Source of the DNA: Pseudomonas orientalis
GTDB lineage: Bacteria > Pseudomonadota > Gammaproteobacteria > Pseudomonadales > Pseudomonadaceae
Direction of reading: 5' to 3'
Length of the DNA stretch: 64,000 nucleotides
Assembly (NCBI RefSeq): GCF_001439815.1
Contig: NZ_JYLM01000015.1
Location: 1 to 64,000, forward strand
The notes below the pieces were generated by a model, which was not told where the DNA came from, made no database searches, and was given only the letters and a program-made list of their open reading frames with translations. The position numbers and the translations under genes were made by a program. Positions 7,198 through 15,114 of this stretch are shown piece after piece (the stretch's first letter is position 1; the number at the start of each line of letters is the position of its first letter).

Positions 7198-8485
7198 GGG
7201 ACAACCCCTCCAGTGCTAAGCGATGTGCAGGATGCAGGACCACGCGGGTCCTTGCTGTACGAATAATAGCCAGCGCTTGATCGACCGTCGCCGCGCGCTC
7301 GCTGTGCAACAGCCAGGCTGCGATGGCCGTTGCGCTGCGCGAATAGCCCAGGGCGCAGCACACCAGCAGTGGGCCTTCTGAGCGCAAACGTTCGATGGCC
7401 TGGGCGGCTTGCAGGCAGTCGGCGGAGGTTGGCGTAATCAAGTCCAGAACAGGAACGCATTGATAACGGCGGCCCTGTGGATTAATCGGCAATTCGGCGC
7501 AGAGATCGATGATCGCCCTGAATGGCTGTTGCTCCCTGGCCGCAGGAAGGCGCCCCAGCCAGACGTTATCCACAATCAGGTCGGGCTGTGGATGGCTGCG
7601 TGTCCACAGCCGCGAATTGATCCAGGCGCCAGCCAGGTACGGCGCATACAGCCAACGCGCGGCTGGCGTGAGTTGGCCATCGCTGCGTTTCTGAAAGCCC
7701 TGCGCACCCAGCAGCCAGTAGTTGGTCGCGACCAGACCAAGGGATACCGCCGGCCATAGCAGCCATAACCCCCAACCGCCCAAGGCCAGCGCCAGTGTCA
7801 CCAGCGCCAGCGCGCCGAGGCCGTAGCGCGCACCCAGCCAGCCGCGTTTCGCGTCGCGCGTCAGTCGGGCATTGAGCAGTGGGGTGGGGTGTTCCACCGG
7901 CCATAGCCACACGCACAACCAGCCGGCGAGGGCGCCTGTGGGTAAGTCGATAAAGTGATGTTGATAAGTGGTCAGTACGGAAATACCGATCAGTGCAAAC
8001 CAGCCGTGCACCACCCAACGCCAGAACCCCTGGGTATGTCGCTGGTACATGACCCACAGGATCACCAGCAGCGCGATATGCAGTGAGGGCGCCTGGTTGA
8101 AGGGTTTGTCGAAGCCCGCCAGTACCGCAAACAACCAGCCGAACACGCCATCCAGTTCCGGCCGTTCAAAGGTAAAGCGCAGCGGCCAGATCAGGAAGCA
8201 ACTGACGGCAATCACTTGGGCCGTCAGCAGGCGCAGGGCGTGCTGCTTGAGTTCGTGGCGGGTGCTCGGCAGCAACAGGGAGAAACCGTAGAGCAGGTCG
8301 ATGGACCAATAAGGCACGATGGTCCAGGCCCAGAACGGCATATGGTTTTCCCAGCCGAACACCAGCGTGCCCACATCGCTGCGCTGAGTGGTGACCCAGG
8401 TGGCGAGGCCGTAGGTGCTGAAAAACAGCGGCGCCAACAGCAGCAGCCAGAGAAGCGCTGGTTTGAATAGGCCGGATTCGCGCAT
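7187..8485 (-). CDS. PAP2-like/dual-specificity phosphatase fusion membrane protein (YnbD-like)
   Basis: A 432-residue protein with two parts. The N-terminal part has several membrane helices and PAP2-type motifs: PSLHIALL (about residues 131-138) and a later H-H-F-x-D-x-x-x-G (about 176-184). The C-terminal 150 residues form a cytosolic dual-specificity phosphatase domain with the P-loop C-A-L-G-Y-S-R-S-A (C-x5-R). This domain pair is that of E. coli YnbD. The start at 8485 comes 2 bases after the upstream stop; the longer frame from 8527 would overlap it. A role in dephosphorylating a phosphatidyl or phospho-head-group intermediate is inferred from the operon. Confidence 0.85.
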   Translation of the reverse strand: MRESGLFKPALLWLLLLAPLFFSTYGLATWVTTQRSDVGTLVFGWENHMPFWAWTIVPYWSIDLLYGFSLLLPSTRHELKQHALRLLTAQVIAVSCFLIWPLRFTFERPELDGVFGWLFAVLAGFDKPFNQAPSLHIALLVILWVMYQRHTQGFWRWVVHGWFALIGISVLTTYQHHFIDLPTGALAGWLCVWLWPVEHPTPLLNARLTRDAKRGWLGARYGLGALALVTLALALGGWGLWLLWPAVSLGLVATNYWLLGAQGFQKRSDGQLTPAARWLYAPYLAGAWINSRLWTRSHPQPDLIVDNVWLGRLPAAREQQPFRAIIDLCAELPINPQGRRYQCVPVLDLITPTSADCLQAAQAIERLRSEGPLLVCCALGYSRSATAIAAWLLHSERAATVDQALAIIRTARTRVVLHPAHRLALEGLSHAR

Positions 8486-8487
8486 GC

Positions 8488-10236
8488 TCAGATCTTCTGC
8501 GCCAGTGACACCGTGAAAATGCCCCATTCATCCACCCGCTGGGTGATCTTGCGAAATCCCGCAGCCGCCACCAGTTGGTCCATTTCCGCCTGGCTGCGCC
8601 GGCGCATCACCCAGGCCTGGCCCTGGCGGTGGCTGGTCAAGGCGCGGGCGATCAGTTCCAGCTGCGGGTGCCACGGTTGGCCGGTGTAGACCAGATAACC
8701 GCCGGGCTCCACTGCTTCGGCCAGGCCCGCCAACGAACCGCCGACCATGGCGTTATCGGCAAACAATTCATAGAGCCCGGACACCACCGCCAGCGTCGGT
8801 TTGGGCTCCAGCGCCGCCAGGCTCGCCCGGTCAAACGCATCGCCTTTGATGAACTGGGCAATTTCTCCCAGACCTTTTTCACGGATCAACGCAGCACCGT
8901 CGCGCACGTTGATGTCGCTGTAGTCGCGCAGCAGGATCGATTCCGGCAGCGGCGACACACCCTGCAAGGCTTCGAGAATGTAACGGCCGTGGCCGGCGGC
9001 GATATCGACGATACGCACGTCGCGCTCGTCCGCGCGCAACCGGGCCATGGCCAGGCGTAGCAGTTCTTCGACATTCAGCTTGCGCTGACGAATGCCGCGC
9101 CAGCCGATGGAGTTGAGGTAGTTGGTGTCGATCATCCGCCCCAGCGCGCCTTTGCCGGTAGGCGTGTTGCGGTACACGTAATCCAGGGTGCTGCCGGAAT
9201 CGAAACCGGTGTCGAAGCCCAGTTTCACCCCGTCCGACAGGGTCTTGCCCAGGCCCATGCTGGCGCGTGTCATGCGCCAGTACAGATCGCGCAGGGAATT
9301 GCGCGGCAGCGGTGCGGCGAGGGCTTCGGATTCGGCGCAGGTGGCGCCCAGTTTGTCGGCGTCCAGCAGGCTGGCGCGGTCCAGCGGCTGCGTGAAGTTC
9401 TGCAGGATAAAGCGCCTGGCGCTGTTGACGGCCACGGCGCGGTCACGTTCGCCGAGGGTGTCATGGAAGAAGCCGGGGAGCACATGCAGCTCTTTTTTAA
9501 GGCTGCCGAGACGCTCGAAAAACTGCTGCTGGGGTTTACGGTGCACCACGAAGTCGGAGCCGGAGATCAGCAATTGGGTCGGCACCTGAATGGCCTGGGC
9601 ATCGGCTACAACCCGATCGGCCGCTTCGTACAGGCCCAGCAGTACATTCACCGAGATGGCCTTGGTGATCAGCGGATCGCTGTCGTAGGACGCCACGCGC
9701 TGCGGGTCATGGCTGAGAAACTTGGCCTTGACGTAGCTGTTGACGAAAAAGTTGCCGCGGAACTTGCGCATCAGTGCCAGGCCCGGGCGGGCGAACGGCA
9801 CGTACAGCTTGACCTTGAAGGCCGGGGAGGCGAGTACCAGGGCGCGGATCTTCGGTGCGTAATCATGCACCCAGGTGGCCGCGATCACCGCGCCGACGCT
9901 TTGGGCGATAACGGCGAGGTTTTCCTCGTCGATGCCGTAGGTGGCGCCTATGTGGTCGCAGAAGGTCTGTACGTCGCGGGCGCTGGTGGCAAAGCTGGGG
10001 CTGTCACCGCGCTCGCCGGGGGACTGGCCGTGACCACGGGCGTCCCAGGCGAAGAAGTCGAAGTCGGGCAGGCCCAGTTCGTCCACCAGGTGCGCGATTC
10101 GCCCTGAGTGCTCATGACCGCGATGGAACAACACAATGGCCTTGCGCGGCCCGGCGTCTGCCGTAGCCGGCCAGTGCCGGTAAAAAAGCTCGACGCCGTC
10201 ATGGGTGCTGAAGGTGTGCTGTTGTTGTTCGCGCAT
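8488..10236 (-). CDS. Bifunctional alpha/beta hydrolase - SAM-dependent methyltransferase (YnbC-like)
   Basis: A 582-residue fusion. Residues 1 to about 290 are an alpha/beta hydrolase of monoacylglycerol-lipase type: a H-R-G-H-E-H-S-G segment, D-A-R-G-H-G-Q-S, a nucleophile-elbow-like Q-S-V-G-A (residues about 120-124), and a later G-F-F-H-D-T-L segment carrying the His. The C-terminal half is a class I methyltransferase with motif I V-D-I-A-A-G-H-G-R-Y. The same fusion is E. coli YnbC. The ATG at 10236 is preferred because the longer frame from 10356 lies inside the upstream gene; the 11-base gap keeps the operon tight. The substrate is unknown; a lysolipid or lipid head group is the likely type. 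Confidence 0.85.
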   Translation of the reverse strand: MREQQQHTFSTHDGVELFYRHWPATADAGPRKAIVLFHRGHEHSGRIAHLVDELGLPDFDFFAWDARGHGQSPGERGDSPSFATSARDVQTFCDHIGATYGIDEENLAVIAQSVGAVIAATWVHDYAPKIRALVLASPAFKVKLYVPFARPGLALMRKFRGNFFVNSYVKAKFLSHDPQRVASYDSDPLITKAISVNVLLGLYEAADRVVADAQAIQVPTQLLISGSDFVVHRKPQQQFFERLGSLKKELHVLPGFFHDTLGERDRAVAVNSARRFILQNFTQPLDRASLLDADKLGATCAESEALAAPLPRNSLRDLYWRMTRASMGLGKTLSDGVKLGFDTGFDSGSTLDYVYRNTPTGKGALGRMIDTNYLNSIGWRGIRQRKLNVEELLRLAMARLRADERDVRIVDIAAGHGRYILEALQGVSPLPESILLRDYSDINVRDGAALIREKGLGEIAQFIKGDAFDRASLAALEPKPTLAVVSGLYELFADNAMVGGSLAGLAEAVEPGGYLVYTGQPWHPQLELIARALTSHRQGQAWVMRRRSQAEMDQLVAAAGFRKITQRVDEWGIFTVSLAQKI

Positions 10237-10247
10237 CGCAGAAATCC

Positions 10248-10871
10248 TTATGCAATCGGTGAGGTTGCTGATTGTTCCTTGAGGCCCTGACGCACCCGAT
10301 TGACCAGGGTGCAGGCCAGCAGGGCGGCGACCAGCCACATCACCGTGTCGACCCACCCGGCACCGAGCCAGCCCAGCGCCACGCCGGTGGCGAGCACGCC
10401 GAGTACGAACGCCCGATCACTCTTGCCCATCGGCCCGTCATAGCGGCGCGATGCGCCCACCATCGGCCCCAGCACGCCGGCGTATTCGCTGAACACTGCG
10501 AGCAAGGTCACCAGCAGCACGGGCGCCAGGCTTACGCCGGGGATCAGCGCAAACGGCAGGATCAACGCGCTGTCGGCGATCACATCGCACAGCTCATTGA
10601 GGTAGGCGCCCAGGCGTGATTGCTGGCCGAATTCCCGCGCGAGCATGCCGTCGATGGCGTTGAGGGCCATGCGCACGATCATCCATAACGGGATCAGCGC
10701 AAACAGCCACAGATGCTGGGCGAAACTGGCGATCAGCAGGCCCACCAGCACGGAAATGACGCCGGCCAGCACGGTGATCTGGTTGGCGGTGGTGCGGTTG
10801 TCATAGAGGCGTTGCACGAGAGGGCGCAGCAGGTTCTGGAAACGCGGTTTGAGCTGATAGATGGAGATCAT
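10248..10871 (-). CDS. CDP-alcohol phosphatidyltransferase family protein (YnbA-like)
   Basis: A 207-residue polytopic enzyme. The family signature D-G-x2-A-R-x8-G-x3-D-x3-D is present as D-G-M-L-A-R-E-F-G-Q-Q-S-R-L-G-A-Y-L-N-E-L-C-D, with a final D after V-I-A. It transfers a phosphatidyl group from CDP-diacylglycerol to an alcohol acceptor. It is the first gene of the six-gene operon and is divergent from the SPFH operon. Together with the CdsA-like and PlsC-like enzymes this could make a complete minor-phospholipid pathway; the alcohol acceptor cannot be read from the sequence. Confidence 0.88.
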   Translation of the reverse strand: MISIYQLKPRFQNLLRPLVQRLYDNRTTANQITVLAGVISVLVGLLIASFAQHLWLFALIPLWMIVRMALNAIDGMLAREFGQQSRLGAYLNELCDVIADSALILPFALIPGVSLAPVLLVTLLAVFSEYAGVLGPMVGASRRYDGPMGKSDRAFVLGVLATGVALGWLGAGWVDTVMWLVAALLACTLVNRVRQGLKEQSATSPIA

Positions 10872-11002
10872 GGGGGGTGATGCTTCCTTGTCCGTGGACC
10901 CGCGAAAAACTGTTCTGGAGTGTGCCGATTAATTGCAGCGCGCACCAGTGATGTCGCGTGTTTATGGGGGTTTAGTCACGGTCTGGAGAAAGCGGGGAAT
11001 CA

Positions 11003-11092
11003 ATGTGGGAGGGGGCTTGCCCCCGATAGCGGTGTGTCAGCCAACACATGTATTACAGATGCATGGTCATCGGGGGCAAGCCCCCTCCCACA
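11003..11092. repeat. Type 2 REP inverted pair
   Basis: ATGTGGGAGGGGGCTTGCCC continuing CCGAT, then, after about 40 bases, the inverted copy ATCGGGGGCAAGCCCCCTCC continuing CACAA. It lies between the divergent lipid and SPFH operons and may cap one of their transcripts. An open frame from 11048 begins inside it, which argues against that start for the downstream gene. Confidence 0.85.
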
Positions 11093-11137
11093 AGGATCGG
11101 CGGCGTGGCTAAAAGCGAACAAAAATTTCACGCCTTG

Positions 11138-11152
11138 TGTTATATCGTAACG
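11138..11152. promoter_or_regulatory. Zur-box-like sequence upstream of the SPFH/HmtA operon
   Basis: TGTTATA-T-CGTAACG: the left arm is identical to that of the two perfect Zur palindromes at 27807 and 29560 (TGTTATA-N-TATAACA), and the right arm keeps the TAAC core. It ends 27 bases before the proposed start at 11180, a position suited to repression. The half-decayed right arm is the weak point. Confidence 0.5.
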
Positions 11153-11179
11153 AATTATGTACAAGCGGGCGTTGAGTGG

Positions 11180-13084
11180 ATGCAAGTGGATCTAGAAGCT
11201 GACGGCGCTTCGGTTGAAGGCCTGCCACGTTTTCAGCAGGGGTTGTTCCATGCCCGTCGATTGAGGCAAGCCGGTATCGGCCTGACAGCCTTGGCCGTCA
11301 CCGGTTGGGTGTTGGCGTTATTTGTCGCGCTGTTTGCACCGGTATCGATCTGGCCGGTGGTGCTGATCAATTGCTCATCGGCCCTGTTCGTGCTGGTCGC
11401 CGGGTTGCAGTCGGCGTGGTGGGTCGCCGATTGGCGGGCCCAGGCGCTGGAAGCGCCGACAGTTGAAGCGCCCGTTGCGGAGGCGGGCCGCTACGCACGT
11501 TTTGGGCAGCGCCTAAGCGATCAGATTGGCGCGCCGGTGTTGTGGTTGTGCGGTTGGTCATTGTTGGCGCTGATCAGCATTTTGGAATTCTGGAACCTGG
11601 GGCTACCCGCCGCAGCCGTCGGTCAATCCGCGAGCATCGGCGCGGCGCTGGGGTTGGCGCTGGCGTTCGGTTTGCTGGTGTTCGAGCGGCGCCTGGCCCA
11701 GCAAACGCCTGCCCAGTGGCCTGAAGCCTCACCCGTGGCGCAGCTGTGCCGCGTGGCGATCGGTTGCCTGCTGATCAGCTCGATATGCCTGCTGTTCGCC
11801 GGTGCCGAGTCGGTGTGGCCGTTGCGCCTGGCAGTGCTGATCGGCCTGCTGCCCGCGCTGGTGGCGCTGGAGTTTCTGCTGCGCGGCGTGCTGTCGCTGT
11901 TCAGTCCGCGCCAGCCGCGCCTCGAACCGCGCCTGATGGCGCAGAGCTTTGTCGCCGGCCTGCTGCGCTGGCCACCGCAACCCTTGCTGGCCTTGCAGCA
12001 TGAACTGCATAACCGCTTCGGCATCGACCTGCGCCAGATCTGGGCGTTTACCTACATGCGTCGCGCATTCCTGCCGGTGCTGCTGGTGGTGCTGGCGATC
12101 GGCTGGGCGCTGACGGGCGTGCATGAAGTGCCGCTGCACGGCCGTGGGATTTATGAGCGTTTCGGCAAACCGGTAGAGGTGTTCGGTCCGGGCCTGCACG
12201 CTGGGTTGCCCTGGCCTCTGGGGCGTGTGTTGAACGTGGAGAACGGCGTGGTGCATGAGCTGGCGACCAGCGTCAGCGAAACGGCCGTACCTGAGTTGGC
12301 CAGCGCCGAAGGCCCGGCGCCGCTGATCGCCAACCGCTTGTGGGACGCCAGCCATGTGAATGACAAATCCCAGGTCATCGCCAGCAGCAGTGGCGACAAG
12401 CAGAGCTTCCAGATCGTCAATATGGACGTGCGGTTCGTCTATCGCATCGGCCTGACGGACCAGGCCGCGCTGGCCGCGACCTACCACAGCGCCGATGTCC
12501 CGAGCCTGATTCGCAGCACCGCCAGCCGTATCCTGGTGCATGAGTTCGCCTCGCGCACCCTCGACGAACTGCTCGGCGAACAACGCACCAGCCTGGCCGA
12601 CGAGATCGGTCGCACCGTGCAAGCCGACCTGAATGCGCTCGACAGTGGTGTGGAAATCCTCGCCACCGTTGTTGAAGCGATCCACCCACCGGCCGGCGCC
12701 GCCAACGCCTACCACGGCGTGCAGGCCGCGCAGATCGGCGCGCAGGCATTGATCGCGCGCGAGCGCGGTGCGGCCAGTGAGCAGACCAACCAGGCGTTGC
12801 TGCAGGCCAGCACGGCCCGCGACCAGGCCCAGGCCACCGCCCGCGAAGTGAACGCCGGTGCCCAGGCGGCGAACCTGCGCTTTGTTGCCGAGCAAAAAGC
12901 CTATGCCACGGCGGGCCGAGCCTTCGTGCTGGAGCAGTACCTGGGCCAGCTCAGCCAGGGCCTGGCCCACGCCAAACTGCTTATTCTGGATCATCGCCTG
13001 GGCGCCGACAGTGCGCCGACGATCGATCTGCGTTCTTTTACCTTGCCGGCCGATCCCTCGACGCCGCGTAAAGCCGTTCAATAA
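11180..13084 (+). CDS. Polytopic SPFH/band 7 protein (HflK-like)
   Basis: A 634-residue protein. Residues 1 to about 330 hold six hydrophobic segments in three pairs; a seventh follows near 300-320 and leads into a band 7/SPFH domain (E-V-P-L-H-G-R-G-I-Y-E-R-F-G-K-P onward) and a long Ala/Gln/Glu-rich helix like that of HflK and stomatins. The frame is open from 11048, but that part is repeat DNA; the ATG at 11180 (MQVDLEADG) is chosen because it lies after the REP and the Zur-like box. It is the first gene of a four-gene operon with two more SPFH proteins and a metal P-type ATPase. SPFH proteins form membrane ring assemblies; here one scaffolding the ATPase is inferred. Confidence 0.8.
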   Translation: MQVDLEADGASVEGLPRFQQGLFHARRLRQAGIGLTALAVTGWVLALFVALFAPVSIWPVVLINCSSALFVLVAGLQSAWWVADWRAQALEAPTVEAPVAEAGRYARFGQRLSDQIGAPVLWLCGWSLLALISILEFWNLGLPAAAVGQSASIGAALGLALAFGLLVFERRLAQQTPAQWPEASPVAQLCRVAIGCLLISSICLLFAGAESVWPLRLAVLIGLLPALVALEFLLRGVLSLFSPRQPRLEPRLMAQSFVAGLLRWPPQPLLALQHELHNRFGIDLRQIWAFTYMRRAFLPVLLVVLAIGWALTGVHEVPLHGRGIYERFGKPVEVFGPGLHAGLPWPLGRVLNVENGVVHELATSVSETAVPELASAEGPAPLIANRLWDASHVNDKSQVIASSSGDKQSFQIVNMDVRFVYRIGLTDQAALAATYHSADVPSLIRSTASRILVHEFASRTLDELLGEQRTSLADEIGRTVQADLNALDSGVEILATVVEAIHPPAGAANAYHGVQAAQIGAQALIARERGAASEQTNQALLQASTARDQAQATAREVNAGAQAANLRFVAEQKAYATAGRAFVLEQYLGQLSQGLAHAKLLILDHRLGADSAPTIDLRSFTLPADPSTPRKAVQ

Positions 13085-13096
13085 GGAGTCTGTCTG

Positions 13097-14083
13097 TTGA
13101 GCGCTCATTCTCACGATCACGGTCATCATCATCACGGCCATCACCACCATCACGGCGATGAACAGGCGGCCGGACCTTTCCCCTGGCGGCGCATGGCCTG
13201 GGCTGTACTGCTTGTGCTGTTCGCCATCGCGGCGGCGAGCCTGGTGCAGGTGCGTTCCGGCGAGGCCACGGTGATTACCCGGTTCGGCAACCCGGTGCGG
13301 GTGCTGCTGGAGCCGGGCCTGGGCTGGCGCTGGCCGGCGCCGTTCGAAGCGGCGATTCCGGTGGACCTGCGCCTGCGCACCACCTCCAGCGGGTTGCAGG
13401 ATGTGGGCACCCGCGATGGCCTGCGCATCATCGTGCAGGCCTACGTGGCGTGGCAGGTGCAGGGCGATACCGACAATGTGCAGCGCTTCATGCGTGCGGT
13501 ACAGAACCAACCGGATGAAGCGGCGCGGCAGATCCGTACCTTCGTCGGCTCGGCGCTGGAGACCACGGCGGCCAGTTTTGACCTGTCCAGCCTGATCAAC
13601 ACCGACGCCAGCCAGGTGCGCATCGCCGAGTTCGAAGCCCAACTGCGCCGGCAGATCGATCAACAATTGCTCGCCACCTACGGCGTACGCGTGGCCCAGG
13701 TCGGTATCGAACGGCTGACCTTGCCGTCGGTGACCCTCACCGCCACGGTCGACCGCATGCGCGCCGAACGTGAAACCATCGCCACCGAGCGTACCGCCGT
13801 GGGCAAGCGCGAGGCGGCGCAGATCCGCTCGGCGGCCGAACGTGATGCACGGATCGTGCAAGCCGATGCCACGGTCAAGGCCGCTGATATCGAAGCGCAA
13901 TCGCGGGTCGAGGCGGCGCAGATCTACGGGCGTGCCTACGCGGGCAATCCGCAGCTGTACAACCTGCTGCGCTCGCTGGACACCTTGGGCACCGTGGTGA
14001 CGCCGGGTACCAAGATCATCCTGCGCACCGATGCCGCCCCGTTCCGCGCGTTGGTGGATGGACCCAAGGATGTCCAGCCATGA
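13097..14083 (+). CDS. SPFH protein (HflC-like) with His-rich N-terminus
   Basis: A 328-residue protein starting at TTG 13097, with AAGGAG 8 bases upstream. The first 22 residues are dominated by histidine (SAHSHDHGHHHHGHHHHHGD), a likely cytosolic zinc or copper-binding tail. One membrane helix follows (about residues 34-52), then an SPFH domain with V-I-T-R-F-G-N-P-V and a helical region ending near the C-terminus. Ordinary HflC lacks such a His tail. The ATGA overlap with the next gene indicates coupling. Its place in front of a metal ATPase suggests metal sensing or delivery. Confidence 0.85.
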   Translation: MSAHSHDHGHHHHGHHHHHGDEQAAGPFPWRRMAWAVLLVLFAIAAASLVQVRSGEATVITRFGNPVRVLLEPGLGWRWPAPFEAAIPVDLRLRTTSSGLQDVGTRDGLRIIVQAYVAWQVQGDTDNVQRFMRAVQNQPDEAARQIRTFVGSALETTAASFDLSSLINTDASQVRIAEFEAQLRRQIDQQLLATYGVRVAQVGIERLTLPSVTLTATVDRMRAERETIATERTAVGKREAAQIRSAAERDARIVQADATVKAADIEAQSRVEAAQIYGRAYAGNPQLYNLLRSLDTLGTVVTPGTKIILRTDAAPFRALVDGPKDVQP

Positions 14084-15114
14084 GTGAGCGCGACAGCCCG
14101 GACAGCCCCTGGATTCAGGCCGGGCGCCTGACATTCCTGGCGCTGTACGCGGTCACCGTATTGTCCGCGTTGGCCTGGGCGTTTTCCAATGTGCGCCAGA
14201 TCGACCCGCAGAACCGCGCCATGGTGCTGCACTTCGGCGCCCTCGACCGCATCCAGAATGCCGGGCTGTTGCTGGCATGGCCGCAACCGTTCGAGCAGGT
14301 GGTGTTGCTGCCGGCGGCGGACCGGGTGATCGAGCGTCGGGTGGAGAACCTGTTGCGTTCGGAGGCGGCGGTGCAGGCGGACCGCGTGGCCAGTTTCGCC
14401 ACACCCCTGAGCGATACGCTGGCCGGTTCCGGCTATCTGCTGACCGGTGATGCCGGAATCGTGCAGCTGGATGTGCGGGTCTTCTACAAAGTCACCGAGC
14501 CCTATGCCTTTGTATTGCAGGGCGAGCATGTGCTGCCCGCGCTGGACCGCCTGGTGACCCGCAGCGCCGTTGCCCTGACGGCGGCGCGGGACCTGGACAC
14601 TATTTTAGTGGCGCGCCCTGAATTGATCGGCACTGACAACGGCGCCGCCGAGCGTCGCGAACGGCTGCGCGGTGATTTGGTCCAGGGCATCAATCAGCGC
14701 CTGGCGCAGCTGACCGCCAGCGGTTTGGGGCTGGGCATCGAAGTGACCCGGGTCGATGTGCAATCGAGCCTGCCGGGCCCGGCGGTGAACGCGTTCAACG
14801 CGGTCCTCACCGCCAGCCAGCAAGCCGACAAAGCGGTGGCCAACGCGCGCACCGATGCGCAAAAGCTCACCCAGGCCGCCAACCAGGAAGCTGATCGCCA
14901 GGTACAGGTCGCCCATGCCCAGGCCAGTGAGCGTCTGGCCAATGCCCAGGCGCAGACCGCCACCGTCGCCAGCCTGGCGCAAGTGAAAGACCCGGGCCTG
15001 TTGCTGCGCCTTTACCGTGAGCGCCTGCCGAAGATTCTGGGCCAGGCCGGCTCGGTGACCACGGTCGATCCCAAAGACGACTCCCGTTTGATTCTCCAGG
15101 GAGCCGAGCAATGA
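14080..15114 (+). CDS. SPFH protein (HflK-like), third member
   Basis: A 344-residue protein with one N-terminal membrane helix (about residues 12-33), an SPFH domain beginning near I-D-P-Q-N-R-A-M-V-L-H-F-G, and a C-terminal Ala/Gln-rich helix (A-x-x-Q-A-D-K-A-V-A-N-A-R-T-D-A-Q). It overlaps both neighbours by ATGA junctions (14080-14083 and 15111-15114), so all are probably made in fixed ratio. Distinct from housekeeping HflK, which is encoded beside hflX/hfq; no such genes are here. Confidence 0.85.
   Translation: MSERDSPDSPWIQAGRLTFLALYAVTVLSALAWAFSNVRQIDPQNRAMVLHFGALDRIQNAGLLLAWPQPFEQVVLLPAADRVIERRVENLLRSEAAVQADRVASFATPLSDTLAGSGYLLTGDAGIVQLDVRVFYKVTEPYAFVLQGEHVLPALDRLVTRSAVALTAARDLDTILVARPELIGTDNGAAERRERLRGDLVQGINQRLAQLTASGLGLGIEVTRVDVQSSLPGPAVNAFNAVLTASQQADKAVANARTDAQKLTQAANQEADRQVQVAHAQASERLANAQAQTATVASLAQVKDPGLLLRLYRERLPKILGQAGSVTTVDPKDDSRLILQGAEQ

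Noticed and set aside
11729..14134. 801-codon open frame on the minus strand across the SPFH genes
   Set aside because: Antisense shadow of two well-supported SPFH genes in GC-rich DNA; its Arg/Gly/His-rich translation matches no fold.
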